Below are positions 28,024 to 36,097 of a DNA stretch of 64,000 nt, piece after piece. The DNA lies in the NCBI RefSeq assembly GCF_913057115.1, contig NZ_CAJXNN010000004.1, forward strand, positions 1 to 64,000, written 5' to 3'. Numbering within the stretch: position 1 is the first letter of the stretch; each line of letters starts with the position of its first letter. The position numbers and the translations under genes are program-made. The notes beneath the pieces are model-generated. The model searched no databases. It was not told the DNA's origin and was given only the letters and a program-made list of their open reading frames with translations. This DNA is from an uncultured Roseovarius sp. Lineage in GTDB: Bacteria; Pseudomonadota; Alphaproteobacteria; Rhodobacterales; Rhodobacteraceae.

Positions 28024-29499
28024 TCACGCCCAATCGCGGCAGACGTATTTGATCTCCATAAATTCTTCCATGCCCTTTCGGGCACCTTCACGGCCAAGGC
28101 CCGATTGCTTGACCCCGCCAAAGGGAATTGGCGCGCCGGTGACCTTGGTACGGTTCACAGCCACCATGCCGAATTGCAACGCGCGCGTCACGCGGTAGAT
28201 ACGGCGGGGGTCATGGCTGTGCAGATAGGCGACAAGGCCGTATTCGGTGTCATTGGCGCGGCGCACCACTTCTTCTTCTGTGTCAAAGGAAGTAATCGCC
28301 GCGACAGGGCCAAAAGTCTCCTCGTGCATGATGGCCGCGTCTTCGGGCACATCGGTCAGCACGGTGGGTTGGTAGAACAGCGGGCCAAGGTCGTCGCGCT
28401 TGCCTCCGCAAGCGAGCTTTGCGCCCTTCGACAGCGCATCGGCAACGTGTTCTTCCTGCTTTTGCACGGCTTTTTCGTTCATCAACGGACCAAGGTCGGG
28501 GTCATCCATGCCTTTGCCAAGAGTCAGGGCTTTGGTCGCCTCGACGAAACGATTGCAGAATTCATCGTAAATAGCACGCTCAACATAGATACGGTTGGCC
28601 CCAAGGCAGTCTTGCCCGGTGGTGGCCCATTTGGCACCCATTGTCTCTTCGATCGCGATGTCCATATCGCTACCCTTGAAGACGATCACAGGAGCATGGC
28701 CACCCAGCTCCATCACCAAGCGTTTCACCGTGTCGGCCGATTGGCGGTAGAGGAGTCGCCCCACTTCGGTCGAGCCGGTGAACGACAGGGCGCGCACGCG
28801 CTTGTCCTGCGTCCAAGGCTCAACAATGGTCGCGGCCTTACCGGTCAGCACATTGAAAACGCCCGCCGGAATACCCGCGCGTTCCGCCAGTTCGGCCAAG
28901 GCCAGCGCCGAATAGGGCGTTTCGCCAGACGGATGTGCCACGATGGTACAGCCCGCCGCCATGGCCGCCGCCGCCTTGCGCGTCAGCATGGCACAGGGAA
29001 AGTTCCACGGGGTGATCAGGGCCGCGACGCCCACGGGTTCCAACCAAAGCTCAACCTCGGCATCAGGAAGATGGCTTGTGACCCCTTCGATATTCGGGCG
29101 CTTGGCCTCTTCGGCGTAGTACTCCACGAAGCTAGCGGCATAGTCGATTTCGCCGCGCGCCTCAGACAGGGGTTTGCCCTGTTCCAAGACCATGATCCGC
29201 GCCAAGTCTTCCTTATGCTCCAGCATCAGGTCGAACCAACGGCGCAAGATGGCCGAGCGGTCCTGGGGCAAGGTCATGGACCAATCGGGAAAAGCCGACT
29301 GTGCGGCGTCGACAGCAGTTTGCGCCTGTTCGGCGGAGAGGCTGGCCACATCGCCCAGCACCACGCCATCGGCCGGGTTGGTCACTGTGATAGTCGCGTT
29401 TTCATCCCCTGCGGTCCATTTCCCGTTCACATAGGAAAAATTGCGGACAAGTCGGGCGTCGGTGACGCCATTGCGGGTCCAGATCGCTGAATCAGACAT
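28024..29499 (-). CDS. NAD(P)-dependent semialdehyde dehydrogenase, GabD/DoeC-like
   Basis: A 491-residue aldehyde dehydrogenase. It shows the catalytic Glu in LVMELGGHAPVIV, the nucleophilic Cys in TTGQDCLGANRIYVE and NAD contacts in ALITPWNFPCAM. It matches succinate-semialdehyde dehydrogenase in sequence style. Within ectoine catabolic clusters the homologue (DoeC/Ssd) is thought to oxidise aspartate semialdehyde to aspartate. Transcribed leftward before the aminotransferase gene. The promoter region of about 110 bases upstream separates it from the Lrp-type regulator gene. Confidence 0.88.
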   Translation of the reverse strand: MSDSAIWTRNGVTDARLVRNFSYVNGKWTAGDENATITVTNPADGVVLGDVASLSAEQAQTAVDAAQSAFPDWSMTLPQDRSAILRRWFDLMLEHKEDLARIMVLEQGKPLSEARGEIDYAASFVEYYAEEAKRPNIEGVTSHLPDAEVELWLEPVGVAALITPWNFPCAMLTRKAAAAMAAGCTIVAHPSGETPYSALALAELAERAGIPAGVFNVLTGKAATIVEPWTQDKRVRALSFTGSTEVGRLLYRQSADTVKRLVMELGGHAPVIVFKGSDMDIAIEETMGAKWATTGQDCLGANRIYVERAIYDEFCNRFVEATKALTLGKGMDDPDLGPLMNEKAVQKQEEHVADALSKGAKLACGGKRDDLGPLFYQPTVLTDVPEDAAIMHEETFGPVAAITSFDTEEEVVRRANDTEYGLVAYLHSHDPRRIYRVTRALQFGMVAVNRTKVTGAPIPFGGVKQSGLGREGARKGMEEFMEIKYVCRDWA

Positions 29500-29609
29500 A
29501 ATTCTCCCTCCGTTTGAGGAAGAATTATCTGTTCACAGGCAAAGGTTGGGGCTGAACTTCATAGCTATTACAGATGATTCTTCTTCAAGGAGCCCAATTT
29601 GCAGATGAT

Positions 29610-30086
29610 TCACTCTGCAAGCTCTGCAATGGGTGGCATCGACGGGGATTTCACCGGCTTGGTCACGATATAGGTGAAGTACCGCGCCAGCCCGATGCGC
29701 GCCTCCAGCATCTCGTCGATCAGGCGTTGATAGCTGTCGATATCCGTGGTCACGATCTGCATCAGGTAATCAAACCCACCGCCCAGCGCCCAGCAGGCCG
29801 TGACCTCCTGATAATGCTGTACGCTTTCCTCGAACGCACGGAAGCTGGCTGGTGTGTGGTCGGCCAGTTCGGCGGCGACGAACACGGTGACATGCGGCCC
29901 GAGTTTCTTGAGGTTCAGCCGTGCGTTGTAGCCTTCGATGACCCCGGCATCCTCAAGTTTGCGAAGGCGTTCCCAACAGGGGCTTGCCGAAAGCCCTACA
30001 CGTTCGGCCAATTGTGCCTTGGTGATGCGGCCATCGGTGGACAGCACCCGCAGGATGGCAAGATCACGATCATCGAGTTTCAGCAT
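29610..30086 (-). CDS. Lrp/AsnC-family regulator, DoeX-like
   Basis: A 158-residue regulator with an N-terminal helix-turn-helix (LSTDGRITKAQLAERVGLSASPCWERLRKLED) and a C-terminal ligand-binding RAM domain (VTACWALGGGFDYLMQIV). In ectoine-degradation clusters an AsnC/Lrp protein (DoeX/AsnC) usually controls the catabolic genes. ATG 30086 was chosen because homologues begin MLKLDDRDLAIL; a start at 30110 would overlap the nitrilase gene. It lies 10 bases after that gene and so is probably in the same transcript. Confidence 0.88.
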   Translation of the reverse strand: MLKLDDRDLAILRVLSTDGRITKAQLAERVGLSASPCWERLRKLEDAGVIEGYNARLNLKKLGPHVTVFVAAELADHTPASFRAFEESVQHYQEVTACWALGGGFDYLMQIVTTDIDSYQRLIDEMLEARIGLARYFTYIVTKPVKSPSMPPIAELAE

Positions 30087-30096
30087 GCCTTGCCCA

Positions 30097-30861
30097 TCAA
30101 AGCTCCACACAATTTTGCAAGTAAGGCAACCGCGCCTGTGCCGCCGTCACGCGGGCCACGTCCACCTTAGCGGTGATCAGCCCTTCGCGCCCCGGCCCGA
30201 CAACCGCCGCGTCCTGCCCATCGGGGGCCACGATACGCGAGCCGCCAAAGAAGGCCAATCCACCCTCTTCGCCCGCGTGATCGGCATAGGCCAACCAGAC
30301 ACCGTTTTCAAAGGCGCGGGTTGGCACCATCTTCTCGGCCACCACGCCCCATTCCGCGCCCAAAGCCGTTGGGACAAGCACAAGCTGCGCACCGCCCTGC
30401 GCGGCTTGGCGCAGGCTTTCGGGGAATTCCACCTCGTAACAGATGATGATGGCCACACGCAGGCCGCATAGGTCGGCAAAGGTAACCGAAGGGCCTTTGG
30501 CAAAGGTGGCCACTTCGAAACTTTGCGGCGAGGGAAGACGTTTGCGATGATTGGCCAAAAGCGTGCCCGAGGCGTCGATCAGGGCGGCGGAGTTGTAAAG
30601 GGTATCCCCCGCCCGCTCAGGATAGCCATAGGCGATCGCGGTGCCGTGGTTGCGGGCAAGCGTTCCGATCGCATGCGCAAAGGGGCCATCCGAAGGCTCA
30701 GACAGGGCATTGTAATCCAGTGTTGGGTTATAGCCTGTCGGGTAAAGCTCAGGGCAGAGAACCATATCAAGGCCCTGCCCGGCGATTTGCTTTTCCAGCT
30801 TCGCCAACCGCTCTGCCGCGCTCAAGCCCGCATCTTTGCACTGATAAACCCCTAGCTTCAT
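30097..30861 (-). CDS. Nitrilase-family carbon-nitrogen hydrolase
   Basis: A 254-residue amidase of the nitrilase superfamily. The catalytic triad is visible: Glu in VLCPELYPTGY, Lys in NHRKRLPSPQ and Cys in IIICYEVEFPE. Such enzymes hydrolyse C-N bonds of linear amides. ATG 30861 was chosen because it overlaps the eutC stop by four bases. It sits inside the ectoine catabolic transcript, where no doeB/eutE deacetylase is present. It might hydrolyse N-acetyl-diaminobutyrate or a hydroxylated equivalent; this is hypothesis only. Confidence 0.85.
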   Translation of the reverse strand: MKLGVYQCKDAGLSAAERLAKLEKQIAGQGLDMVLCPELYPTGYNPTLDYNALSEPSDGPFAHAIGTLARNHGTAIAYGYPERAGDTLYNSAALIDASGTLLANHRKRLPSPQSFEVATFAKGPSVTFADLCGLRVAIIICYEVEFPESLRQAAQGGAQLVLVPTALGAEWGVVAEKMVPTRAFENGVWLAYADHAGEEGGLAFFGGSRIVAPDGQDAAVVGPGREGLITAKVDVARVTAAQARLPYLQNCVEL

Positions 30862-31850
30862 GCAGAGATCACCGTACCAGCAGGACCATCCTTGAGCATC
30901 TGGTAGACATGGCTGGCAATGGCAGTGTCCTGTGCGCCGGTGCCGGTGAGGTCGGCAATTGTGATGTCTTCTTCGCTTCGCCTGCCCGGGGCCTGTCCGG
31001 TGATCACCTGCCCCAATTCGGCGGGAATACCGCGATCCCAAAGCCCGGCTTCCTGCGCGCTGCGCAGCTCGCCCAGTTTTTCGGTCTGGCTGACGCGGTC
31101 AGCGACATAAAGATCGGCCTGCATCAGGGCCTTAGGGTCAATCTCGTTTTTGCCTTCCTGATCTGATCCCATGGCCGTGATATGCACACCCGGATGCAGC
31201 CATTCAGCCTGTAGGACAGGTTCACGCGCGGGGGTGGTGGTGACGACAAGCTGGCTTTGCGCGACCAGTTCGGCGGGATCCGATATGGCTTGCGCCTCGA
31301 TCCCCAATTGTGTTGCCATATCCTCGGCGCAGGTTTGCGCCTTGGCGGCGTCCCGGCCCCAGACCAGAAGGCGTTTGAAAGGTCGCACCAGATGTGCCGC
31401 TTGCATTTGCAGACGCGCCTGCACCCCCGTGCCGATGACCCCTGCGGTTTCAACGGTATGCGGGGCAAGGTGGCGGGCCGCCACGGCCCCGGCGGCGGCG
31501 GTGCGAATGTCGGTGAGATAGCCATTGTCGAGGAACAGCGCCTGCACCAACCCGGTTTTGGCGGAGAAGAGGATCATCAGGCCATTCAGCGACGCAAGGC
31601 CCAGTTTTGGGTTGTCGAAAAACCCCGGACTGACCTTGATCGCGAAGCCCTCAAACCCGGGAATATAGGCGGTTTTTACATCGACTTCGCCATTGGCGGC
31701 GGGCAGGTCCATCGACAGGATCGGGGGCATCACAACCTCACCCCCGGCAAGGGCGGTGAAGGCCTGCTCAACCACGTCGACGGTTTCGATGTCCAAGCCG
31801 ACAGCCGCACGCAAATCGGCCTCGGTCACGATGCGGATGTCATGCGGCAT
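30858..31850 (-). CDS. eutC: Ornithine cyclodeaminase/mu-crystallin family protein, EutC-like
   Basis: A 330-residue NAD(P)-binding protein of the ornithine cyclodeaminase family. The Rossmann segment is TVETAGVIGTGVQARLQMQA and a conserved region is LVVTTTPAREPVL. In hydroxyectoine utilisation clusters EutC pairs with EutB to remove the hydroxyl function before the common ectoine route. It overlaps eutB by 11 bases and the nitrilase gene by 4, so the three are tightly coupled. The exact reaction remains inferred. Confidence 0.85.
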   Translation of the reverse strand: MPHDIRIVTEADLRAAVGLDIETVDVVEQAFTALAGGEVVMPPILSMDLPAANGEVDVKTAYIPGFEGFAIKVSPGFFDNPKLGLASLNGLMILFSAKTGLVQALFLDNGYLTDIRTAAAGAVAARHLAPHTVETAGVIGTGVQARLQMQAAHLVRPFKRLLVWGRDAAKAQTCAEDMATQLGIEAQAISDPAELVAQSQLVVTTTPAREPVLQAEWLHPGVHITAMGSDQEGKNEIDPKALMQADLYVADRVSQTEKLGELRSAQEAGLWDRGIPAELGQVITGQAPGRRSEEDITIADLTGTGAQDTAIASHVYQMLKDGPAGTVISA

Positions 31851-32841
31851 AGGGCGTTCCTGTTACGATGGTATCGCCAAGTTGCACATCTTGGCCGGTC
31901 ATGATGCGGGTGAAGGTGGGCATGTCTAGATTGCGGCCGGTAATAATCGTGGCGGTAGGACCGTCCAAAGTGACCTTGCCCGTCAGCACAGCCGCCAGAC
32001 CGACAACGCAAGCCCCTTCGGCGACCATGCGGTCCTCGTAATAGAGCACCTGCATGGCGTGATAGATTTCTTCCTCGGTCACCAAAACGATCTCATCCAG
32101 AAGGTCGCGGCACATCGGGAAACTGAGTTTGTTCTGCATCCCGATACCGCCCCCAAGGGAGTCGGCCAGACTGGCCACTTCTGGCACCTCGACAGGGCGG
32201 CCCGCCTTGATGCTTTCGTACATCGCCGCGCCGCGATCCATGGTGATGCCGACAACGCGGATATTGGGGTTGATCGACTTTGCCGCGAGGGCGACACCGG
32301 CGGCCAAACCACCCCCGGAAAGCGGCACCAGAAGGGTGGTAACATCCGGGCGAGATTGAAGAATTTCCAAACCGATAGTCCCCTGTCCCGAGATCACCAG
32401 CGGATCGTCAAAGGGGGAGATTTCAACAAGGCCTTCTTCGGCGACAAGGCGATGAGATTCGGCCAAGGCGTCGTCTTGGCACCGCCCTTTGATGGCCACC
32501 TCTGCGCCAAGCGCTTTGATCCCATCAACCTTGGCCTGTGGCACCAGTTCCGACATGCAGATCACGGCGCGCATCCCGCGTTCGCGAGCGGCGAAGGCCA
32601 CACCCCGCCCATGGTTGCCGGTGGAGCAGCAGGTGACGCCCTTGGCATCCTGCACCCCCGCCACAGCGTTGTAGGCCCCACGCAATTTGAAGGCGCCAAT
32701 GGGCTGCATGTTCTCCAATTTCAACAGGAAATCCGCCCCTGCCTTGTTGGACATGAAAGGAGACGGGACCAAAGGTGTGGCATCGGCCACGCCGCGAATG
32801 ACCTTGGCCGCGGCATAGATATCGGCCAGAGTTGGCTGCAT
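31840..32841 (-). CDS. eutB: Threonine dehydratase-like PLP enzyme, EutB-like
   Basis: A 333-residue fold-type II PLP enzyme. The PLP Lys lies in IGAFKLRGAYNAVAG, CCSTGNHGRGVAFAARERG binds substrate carboxylate and the phosphate-binding glycine loop is VPLSGGGLAAGVA. It lacks the C-terminal ACT regulatory domain of biosynthetic threonine deaminase. In hydroxyectoine clusters EutB is proposed to act as a dehydratase. ATG 32841 was chosen for the GGAGAGA ribosome binding site. It is the first gene of the leftward catabolic transcript, divergent from doeA across 162 bases that must hold both promoters. Confidence 0.87.
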   Translation of the reverse strand: MQPTLADIYAAAKVIRGVADATPLVPSPFMSNKAGADFLLKLENMQPIGAFKLRGAYNAVAGVQDAKGVTCCSTGNHGRGVAFAARERGMRAVICMSELVPQAKVDGIKALGAEVAIKGRCQDDALAESHRLVAEEGLVEISPFDDPLVISGQGTIGLEILQSRPDVTTLLVPLSGGGLAAGVALAAKSINPNIRVVGITMDRGAAMYESIKAGRPVEVPEVASLADSLGGGIGMQNKLSFPMCRDLLDEIVLVTEEEIYHAMQVLYYEDRMVAEGACVVGLAAVLTGKVTLDGPTATIITGRNLDMPTFTRIMTGQDVQLGDTIVTGTPYAA

Positions 32842-33003
32842 TGATCTCTCCCTGTTTGCTTGTCCGGCAGCTTTGCGTCGGCGCAGCGTAGCGTCAAGCG
32901 CAGGACAAGAAATTTCCCAAAAGCGACACCAAGTGCCGTTTTTCTTGGGGCAATCAAACACATAGGGCAGAGTATGGGGTAAACCCGACAGTGAGGATGA
33001 ACG

Positions 33004-34188
33004 ATGATCCATAAGGACCTACCCTTTTCACAAGGTGAGTTTGATCGCCGGTTGGACAAGACGCGCAAGGCTATGGAGGCCAATGGCGTGGATGTTCTGT
33101 TTGTCACGGACCCGTCGAATCAGAACTGGCTGACCGGCTATGACGGCTGGTCGTTTTACGTCCATCAGGGTGTGATCGTGCTGCCGGATGCGGACCCGAT
33201 TTGGTGGGGTCGAAATCAGGATGCCAATGGCGGGGTGCGGACCGTCTGGATGACCGACGACAGGGTGATGGGTTACGCCGACAACTACGTGCAATCCACC
33301 GAGCGGCACCCGATGCAAGACCTTGCCGAGCGCCTGCGCGGCATGGGCGTCGACGCCAAGCGCATTGGCGTTGAGATGGATAATTATTATTTCTCGGCAA
33401 AGGCTTACGCGGTTCTTCAAGCCGAGCTTCCCAATGCTACCTTCGTTGACGCAACGGCGCTTGTGAACTGGCAACGTGGGGTCAAGTCGGAGGAAGAACT
33501 GTCCTTCATTCGCAAGGCCGCGGCGATCAGTGAGAAGATCGTGGATGGCCTTTTGGAGCGGGTTGAAGTGGGGGTGCCGAAGAACGAGGTGGTGGCCGAA
33601 ATCATGCGCGATGGCATTCGCGGCGTGGATGGTGCCTGGGGCGATTACCCGGCGATTGTGCCACTGCTGCCCTCGGGCTCGGATGCTGCCGCGCCGCACC
33701 TGACGTGGGATGGCCGCGATTTTGCGGAAGGCGAAGCAACTTTCTTCGAGATTTCAGGATGTTACCGCCGCTATCACGCGCCCTTCTGCCGGACGCTTTT
33801 CCTTGGCAAGCCGCCGCAATTCCTGCTGGATGCGGAAAAGGCGCTGGTTGAAGGGTTAGAGGCCGGTTTAGAGGCCGCACGGGCCGGTAACCGGGCCTGC
33901 GACATTGCCAATGCCTTGGCCCAACCCCTTGAAAAAGCTGGGATTGAGCGCGGTGCGCGCTGTGGCTATCCCATTGGCCTCAGCTATCCGCCGGATTGGG
34001 GCGAGCGGACCATCAGCCTGCGGGCCGAGGACGAAACCGTGCTGGAGCCGGGGATGACTTTCCATTTCATGCCAGGGCTTTGGATGTCGGATTGGGGCCT
34101 TGAGATCACCGAATCCATCCTGATCAAAGAGGATGGACCGGCGGAAACTTTCTGTGACAGGCCGCGAAAAATGTTTGTGAAGGACTGA
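33004..34188 (+). CDS. doeA: Ectoine hydrolase DoeA (EutD)
   Basis: A 394-residue M24/creatinase-fold hydrolase that opens the ectoine ring to N-acetyl-2,4-diaminobutyrate. It strongly resembles the Halomonas elongata DoeA that I recall, in SNQNWLTGYDGWSFYVHQGV, TIGVEMDNYYFS-type segments (here RIGVEMDNYYFSAKAY), IRGVDGAWGDYPAIVPLLPS and PGMTFHFMPGLWMSDWGLE. ATG 33004 has GAGGA upstream. It is transcribed rightward, alone, opposite to eutB, and is followed by an elaborate CGTACG-containing terminator. This gene anchors the assignment of the whole block to ectoine catabolism. Confidence 0.93.
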   Translation: MIHKDLPFSQGEFDRRLDKTRKAMEANGVDVLFVTDPSNQNWLTGYDGWSFYVHQGVIVLPDADPIWWGRNQDANGGVRTVWMTDDRVMGYADNYVQSTERHPMQDLAERLRGMGVDAKRIGVEMDNYYFSAKAYAVLQAELPNATFVDATALVNWQRGVKSEEELSFIRKAAAISEKIVDGLLERVEVGVPKNEVVAEIMRDGIRGVDGAWGDYPAIVPLLPSGSDAAAPHLTWDGRDFAEGEATFFEISGCYRRYHAPFCRTLFLGKPPQFLLDAEKALVEGLEAGLEAARAGNRACDIANALAQPLEKAGIERGARCGYPIGLSYPPDWGERTISLRAEDETVLEPGMTFHFMPGLWMSDWGLEITESILIKEDGPAETFCDRPRKMFVKD

Positions 34189-34205
34189 TTTCGTTAACTG
34201 CTGGA

Positions 34206-34289
34206 TTTCGTACGATTCGTACGCAAAGACCCCCGATTTCGTACGAAAATCGGGGGTTTCTTTTGGGCTGTCGTACGAGTCGTACGAAA
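34206..34289. terminator. doeA terminator nested in a five-copy CGTACG inverted structure
   Basis: A terminator hairpin (ACCCCCGATTT 34229-34239, AAATCGGGGGT 34247-34257, then TTTCTTTT) has CGTACGA as its loop. It is flanked by two paired 18-base arms: TTTCGTACGATTCGTACG at 34206-34223 and CGTACGAGTCGTACGAAA at 34272-34289, complementary apart from one G-T pair. CGTACG occurs at 34209, 34218, 34240, 34272 and 34281. Confidence 0.75.
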
Positions 34290-34308
34290 CACATTGATGC
34301 GGGGGGTT

Positions 34309-34329
34309 GGTGCGCAGTGAATGCGCACC
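34309..34329. repeat. Short GGTGCGCA hairpin
   Basis: GGTGCGCA, loop GTGAA, TGCGCACC, followed by CTACG. I recall similar GGTGCGCA/TGCGCACC hairpins in intergenic DNA of other Roseobacters, so it may be a dispersed repeat. Its function is unknown. Confidence 0.4.
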
Positions 34330-34400
34330 CTACGCACGGTGATTAAAGGCTTTGGAAACCTCTTGGTGGCCTACTGGCGCAAACCGTGCAGAAGGAGGTT

Positions 34401-35453
34401 TCAAACCATTTGCCACAGTTGAAACAACAGCCCCACCGCGAAGGCCCCCGACAGGGACAGCGCGATGTAAAGCGCGAAGACCGGCGGGCGGGCCAGCGCC
34501 CAGACGGCCATGGCCGCCGGGATCGAGGTGACGCCGCCTGCGACGAGGAAGGCCAAGCCCGCGCCGGGGGCCATGCCCTGTTCGATCAGCCCGCCGACGA
34601 GCGGCAGGGCGGCATAGCCGTTGAGGTAAGCCGGGACGCCGACGAGGGTGGCCGAAATGATCGGCAGAAGGCCGGTGCCGCCAAGGGTGGCAGTGACGGT
34701 TTCCGCAGGGATCCAAGCCAGCATCAGGCTTTCGATCAGGAAGGCGAGGGTGAGCCATTTGGCGAGGAACAGGGTGGTATCCCATGCGACTCGGGCGAAC
34801 TTCTGAAGCCGCTCGGCGTCTTGCCAGAAGCGCCAGACGACGGGTTTGGGCGCGCGCACGGTCGAAGCCCCGCAACCGCCGTTGCCGATGCCTTCGCGCA
34901 GCGGGTTGGCGAGGCCCCCGCCCCGGGCCAGCAGATGCACGACCGTGCCACCAAAGACGCCTAGACCAATGGCGGCGGCGGTCTTGGCCACGGCGAATTG
35001 AAGGCCCAAGACGCCGGTGGTGAGGACAAACATTGACGGGTCCATGATGGGCGAGGCCAGCCAAAAGGCCATGACCGCCGAGAGGGGAACCCCCATGGCG
35101 AGCAAGGCGGCGATCAGCGGGATGACCCCGCAGGAGCAGAAGGGCGAGAGGCCCCCGGCCAAAGCGCCCAGCAGGATCATCAGCGCGGGCGCGCCGGTGA
35201 AGGCGCGGGCAATGAGGTTATCGGCCCCGGTGGCCCCGGCCCATGCGGCGATGCCGATGGAGAGGATCAGGTAGGGCGCGGTGTGCAAGAGCGCCTTGGC
35301 GGTGAAGGTGGCACTTTGCATGGCTTGCGCTGTGTCGAAAATGGCAAGGATCAGCAGGATCAGAGCCGAAATAAGCCAGATCCGATGCTCGGACCAAAGC
35401 CGTTGCAGTGGCGAGGCGGGCTTGGGTGCGCAGCAGGTGGTTTGTTCGGTCAT
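34401..35453 (-). CDS. ArsP/YraQ-type permease (DUF318)
   Basis: A 350-residue membrane protein with about eight to ten helices in two halves. The cysteine motif GLSPFCSCGVIPLIAALL is characteristic of the permease family that includes ArsP, an exporter of trivalent organoarsenicals. A second half has VGVPAYLNGYAALPLVGGL. An N-terminal Cys pair (TTCCAPKP) could bind metal. ATG 35453 was chosen because it overlaps the stop of the arsR-type gene by four bases. Metal or metalloid efflux is inferred; the ion is unknown. Confidence 0.8.
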   Translation of the reverse strand: MTEQTTCCAPKPASPLQRLWSEHRIWLISALILLILAIFDTAQAMQSATFTAKALLHTAPYLILSIGIAAWAGATGADNLIARAFTGAPALMILLGALAGGLSPFCSCGVIPLIAALLAMGVPLSAVMAFWLASPIMDPSMFVLTTGVLGLQFAVAKTAAAIGLGVFGGTVVHLLARGGGLANPLREGIGNGGCGASTVRAPKPVVWRFWQDAERLQKFARVAWDTTLFLAKWLTLAFLIESLMLAWIPAETVTATLGGTGLLPIISATLVGVPAYLNGYAALPLVGGLIEQGMAPGAGLAFLVAGGVTSIPAAMAVWALARPPVFALYIALSLSGAFAVGLLFQLWQMV

Positions 35454-35767
35454 TCGGTGGCCTCGGGTGTTTTCACGGTGACGCCGACGCAGCATTCGGA
35501 AGTGAGGAAATCGACCACGCGGTGCATGGCGGGGTAATCCACGCGGTTGACCACCTCGCGCCCGCGTTTGTCTTGTTTGACAAGCCCAGCCTCGACGAGG
35601 GTTGAGAGGTGATGCGCCAAGGTGGAAGGGGCGATGCCGAGATGTGCGCCGATGTCACTGATCCGCAAGCCATCGTCACCGGCTTTGACCAGCAGGCGGA
35701 AGATCGACAGGCGGGCGTCATGGCCAAGGGCGGCAAGGGCGCGGGCGTTGGGGGATGTTGTGCTCAT
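35450..35767 (-). CDS. ArsR-family transcriptional repressor
   Basis: A 105-residue ArsR/SmtB-type winged-helix protein with the recognition helix in LGIAPSTLAHHLSTLVEAGLV and the wing in QDKRGREVVNRVDY. A C-terminal Cys pair (TSECCVGV) is a likely metal(loid) sensor site. It is translationally coupled to the permease gene. A palindrome at 35783-35799, directly upstream of the start, is a likely operator, so the pair is probably autoregulated and induced by the permease substrate. Confidence 0.88.
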   Translation of the reverse strand: MSTTSPNARALAALGHDARLSIFRLLVKAGDDGLRISDIGAHLGIAPSTLAHHLSTLVEAGLVKQDKRGREVVNRVDYPAMHRVVDFLTSECCVGVTVKTPEATE

Positions 35768-35782
35768 GGTGAAAAAATAACT

Positions 35783-35799
35783 ATAAAACTAGTTTTGTA
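35783..35799. promoter_or_regulatory. Likely ArsR operator
   Basis: AAAACTAGTTTT is a perfect 12-base palindrome at 35785-35796, extended to ATAAAACTAGTTTTGTA with one mismatch. It starts 15 bases upstream of the arsR-type start codon, in AT-rich promoter DNA. Confidence 0.6.
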
Positions 35800-36097
35800 A
35801 AGGTTTTTGGTTGAGCCGCGCCAAAGACGACGCGCGCGGGGGCGATTGGGCGATGTGGGCGGCTGTGCTTTATGGTTGCCGTGTCCGAATGACCTCAAGC
35901 GGTGTTCTGTCGTTGCCCAAAAGCCGCCGCGTCACGCCGAAGGCGTGCCGTCATCATGTCGGCGCCCCTTTAGGGCGACGGGGCGCGTCGGCTTTGGCGC
36001 GGCGGCCTTCGGCCTTGATTCCGCGCCTGCACAAAAACAAAAGGCGCGGACCGAAGCCCGCGCCTTTTGCGATTTCTTAACCTATATCCCGGCTTAA
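35800..36097. other. Intergenic region with terminator, no supported gene
   Basis: About 300 bases with several GC-rich mini-repeats (CGCCGAAGGCG near 35935, GCGGCCTTCGGCC near 36001) but no reading frame with protein-like composition. It ends in the intrinsic terminator listed separately at 36039. The region could be a decayed gene end or a repeat. Confidence 0.4.
36039..36068. terminator. Bidirectional intrinsic terminator
   Basis: AAAAGGCGCG, 10-base loop, CGCGCCTTTT, with A-rich and T-rich flanks on both strands. It can end the leftward mutM/echA transcript. Confidence 0.8.

Noticed and set aside
26959..29490. An open frame of about 840 codons on the plus strand
   Set aside because: It lies antisense to the well-supported aminotransferase and dehydrogenase genes. 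Its translation is rich in His, Arg and Gly with no domain, as expected for the complement of high-GC coding DNA.
35811..36080. Plus-strand 89-codon frame between arsR and echA
   Set aside because: Composition driven by GC mini-repeats and it reads through the terminator hairpin; no start signal.
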